Below are positions 7,156-8,175 of a DNA stretch of 8,175 bases, in pieces. The first letter of the stretch is position 1; each line of letters starts with the position of its first letter. Both the position numbers and the translations under genes were made by a program. Origin of the DNA: Actinobacteria bacterium 13_2_20CM_68_14 (GTDB lineage: Bacteria > Actinomycetota > Thermoleophilia > Gaiellales > Gaiellaceae); contig MNDB01000096.1 of NCBI GenBank assembly GCA_001914705.1, positions 1 to 8,175 of the forward strand, in the 5' to 3' direction. A model generated the notes under the pieces. That model had not been told where the DNA came from. It was given only the letters and a program-made list of their open reading frames with translations, and did no database searches.

Positions 7156-7980
7156 CTAGACGCCGGCGGCGACTAGCACGAAATCCGTCGCGAAGCCGAG
7201 CGAGAGCCCGAGCACGATCCCCCAGGCGGTCAGCTGCTTCGAGCCGAACGTCCTGCAGACGTTCAGCAGCTCCATCACCACGTAGAGGATCGAGCCTGCG
7301 GCGAGCGTGAAGAACAGGATCGAGAGGTTCTCGCTCGTCCAGGAGTGGCCGATCACGGTGCCGACGAACGTCGGGGCACCGCCGATCACGCCGAGGAGCC
7401 CGAGGAAGCGCCAGCTCGGCGGCTCGGCCTCTCCTGCGAGGGGGCCGATGATCCCAAAGCCCTCGGTCGCGTTGTGCAGTCCGAACCCGATCACCAGCAC
7501 GAGCGCGAGGCTTGTCAGACCCTGCGCCGCCGACTGCCCGATCGCGAGCCCTTCAGAGAAGTTGTGCAGGCCGATCCCGGTCGCGATGAAGATCGAGAGC
7601 CATTGCGCGGCGGAGAGCCCCGGCCTGTGCGCGAACTCCGCCACCGACGCGGCGCCGGGCCCCAGCATCGCCCGTCGCTGCCGCGCCTTGATCCAGGTGT
7701 CGTAGTAGACAAGGCTCATGAGGCCGACGACGAAGCCGGCAAGAGCGATCGACGTGACCCCGGCGAAGCGGCCCCAGGCGTGCGCGTGCAGCGCACTTTC
7801 GACCGGGTCGATCGCCTCGCTGAGCACGTCCCAGAAGAGAAAGAGCAGGATTCCCGTCGCGGTCGCCGTGAAGAAGGATTTGACCTGCGCAGATAGGCCG
7901 TGCATCCGGCCCATCGGCAGGCCGAGGAAGATCGTCAGTCCGGCAATCGCGCCGAGCAGCAGAGTCTGAGCAGTCGACAT
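7156..7980 (-). CDS. ZIP-family divalent metal transporter
   Basis: This 274-residue integral membrane protein has about eight hydrophobic segments (roughly 4-22, 36-52, 75-93, 127-147, 156-178, 192-211, 218-238 and 251-272). It carries the paired ZIP metal-site motifs on TM4 and TM5: GLHNFSEG at 137-144 and GLHNATEG at 167-174. ZIP proteins import Zn2+, Fe2+ or Mn2+ into the cytoplasm; which metal applies here cannot be told. In GufA/ZupT-type members each motif reads HNxPEG. Here Ser and Thr replace the prolines, while the metal-binding His, Asn and Glu remain. A histidine pair (H65, H67) lies in a loop after TM2. The ATG is preceded by AAGGTGAG at 7997-7990, nine nt upstream, embedded in a palindrome resembling a metal-repressor operator. 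It is the first gene of the minus-strand cluster. Confidence 0.88.
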   Translation of the reverse strand: MSTAQTLLLGAIAGLTIFLGLPMGRMHGLSAQVKSFFTATATGILLFLFWDVLSEAIDPVESALHAHAWGRFAGVTSIALAGFVVGLMSLVYYDTWIKARQRRAMLGPGAASVAEFAHRPGLSAAQWLSIFIATGIGLHNFSEGLAIGQSAAQGLTSLALVLVIGFGLHNATEGFGIIGPLAGEAEPPSWRFLGLLGVIGGAPTFVGTVIGHSWTSENLSILFFTLAAGSILYVVMELLNVCRTFGSKQLTAWGIVLGLSLGFATDFVLVAAGV

Positions 7981-7982
7981 CT

Positions 7983-8000
7983 TGTAAGGCTCACCTTACA
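7983..8000. promoter_or_regulatory. Candidate DtxR/IdeR-type metal-repressor operator
   Basis: A perfect inverted repeat with 7-bp arms, TGTAAGG / CCTTACA, and a 4-bp centre lies two bases upstream of the transporter ATG. On the minus strand the core AAGGTGAGCCTTA resembles the first part of the iron-box consensus TTAGGTTAGSCTAACCTAA, with about 12 of 16 aligned bases identical. The location before a metal importer fits repression by Fe2+ or Mn2+ through a DtxR, IdeR or MntR protein. The site also contains the transporter's SD and a weak TAnnnT -10-like TAAGGT. The repeat is directly seen; the regulator identity is inferred. Confidence 0.5.
7990..7997 (-). promoter_or_regulatory. Ribosome-binding site of the ZIP transporter
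   Basis: AAGGTGAG on the minus strand has a 9-nt spacer to the ATG at 7980. It is unusual in lying wholly inside the operator-like palindrome. Confidence 0.5.
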
Positions 8001-8002
8001 GA

Positions 8003-8033
8003 TCCGGTTCGGGAAGGAGCGACCCGAACCGGA
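8003..8033. repeat. Perfect inverted repeat, 11-bp arms with 9-nt loop
   Basis: Arms TCCGGTTCGGG (8003-8013) and CCCGAACCGGA (8023-8033) are exact reverse complements around the loop AAGGAGCGA. The repeat sits between the operator-like palindrome and the divergent gene. No T-run follows on either strand, so an intrinsic terminator is unlikely. Possible roles are a second protein-binding site or an RNA hairpin in the transporter leader. In that RNA the loop would contain CUCCUU, the complement of a Shine-Dalgarno sequence. The repeat is certain; its role is unknown. Confidence 0.6.
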
Positions 8034-8083
8034 GTCGCAGACGCGGTTAAGACGGACGCCCCGGCGAAGCCAGGACATCCTCC

Positions 8084-8175
8084 ATGTCGGCGTCGCAAGC
8101 GAGCGCCTTAGAGAAGGCCGTCAGTACAGTTGCGGAAGGCATGGCACAGGGCCACTCAGTCGACGAGTACCTCGA
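8084..8175 (+). CDS. Possible divergent gene, N-terminal fragment (cut by right edge)
   Basis: From ATG 8084 an open frame runs to the window end and encodes about 30 residues beginning MSASQASALEKAVSTVAEG, with MAQGHSVDEYL following. AGGA at 8072-8075 lies 8 nt upstream. The composition suggests an amphipathic helix and no family is recognised. An in-frame internal ATG at 8141 is a weaker start because its GGAAGG is only one base away. The frame contains a TTA leucine codon (8108-8110), and about 72% of its third positions are G or C, lower than usual for such GC-rich DNA. It is the only gene-like element on the plus strand and would be divergent from the operon, sharing the 7981-8083 region. 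Confidence is limited by the short length. Confidence 0.45.
   Translation, partial: MSASQASALEKAVSTVAEGMAQGHSVDEYL

Noticed and set aside
7983..8000. Zur (zinc) operator
   Set aside because: Known actinobacterial Zur boxes are AT-rich with TGAAAAT-type arms; the AAGG/CCTT core fits the DtxR-like pattern better.
8003..8033. Intrinsic terminator
   Set aside because: The hairpin is strong but lacks a following T-tract on both strands and sits between divergent, not convergent, genes.
7981..8083. Defined sigma-70 type promoter pairs for the operon and the divergent gene
   Set aside because: TAAGGT (minus strand) and TTAAGA (plus strand) resemble -10 elements, but no -35 hexamer is found at a proper distance, so no promoter is annotated.

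Overview
The window reads as chromosomal DNA of a GC-rich bacterium, most likely an actinobacterium. The evidence is the very high GC content, frequent GTG/TTG starts, tightly overlapping genes, and the order priA-(def)-fmt-rsmB-rpe-ribD, which parallels the priA-fmt-fmu-rpe-ribG order of mycobacteria. PriA keeps intact helicase motifs, unlike the degenerate mycobacterial version. That fits a deep-branching actinobacterial lineage such as Thermoleophilia, but this placement is inference only.

Almost the whole window (about 1-7980) is one minus-strand operon, read from high to low coordinates: a ZIP-family metal transporter, priA (replication restart helicase), def (peptide deformylase), fmt (methionyl-tRNA formyltransferase), rsmB (16S rRNA m5C methyltransferase), an APH(6)/hydroxyurea-type small-molecule kinase, rpe (ribulose-phosphate 3-epimerase), ribD (riboflavin deaminase/reductase), and the first codons of an unidentified gene that runs off the left edge. 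Gaps are 21, 19, 0 and 11 nt, and the other junctions overlap by 1 or 4 nt, or by more than 50 nt at the ribD 3' end. Translational coupling is therefore likely.

The only intergenic region of note is 7981-8083, between the transporter and a probable divergent plus-strand gene that is cut by the right edge. It holds two perfect inverted repeats. One is an 18-bp palindrome resembling a DtxR/IdeR-type metal-repressor box, directly at the transporter's ribosome-binding site. The other is a palindrome with 11-bp arms and a 9-nt loop.

Functionally the operon combines metal uptake, DNA replication restart, formyl-methionine addition and removal (Fmt/Def), ribosomal RNA modification and supply of pentose phosphate and riboflavin. 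Several products belong to metal-dependent families (Def, Rpe, the RibD deaminase, the PriA zinc region), so a metal-responsive transporter at the head of the operon is suggestive. No RNA genes, mobile elements or CRISPR arrays were seen, and no stretch longer than 300 bases lacks a gene. No obviously new multi-gene system is present. The most interesting items are the operator-like leader, the variant RibD active-site loops, the compact Fmt and the embedded kinase.
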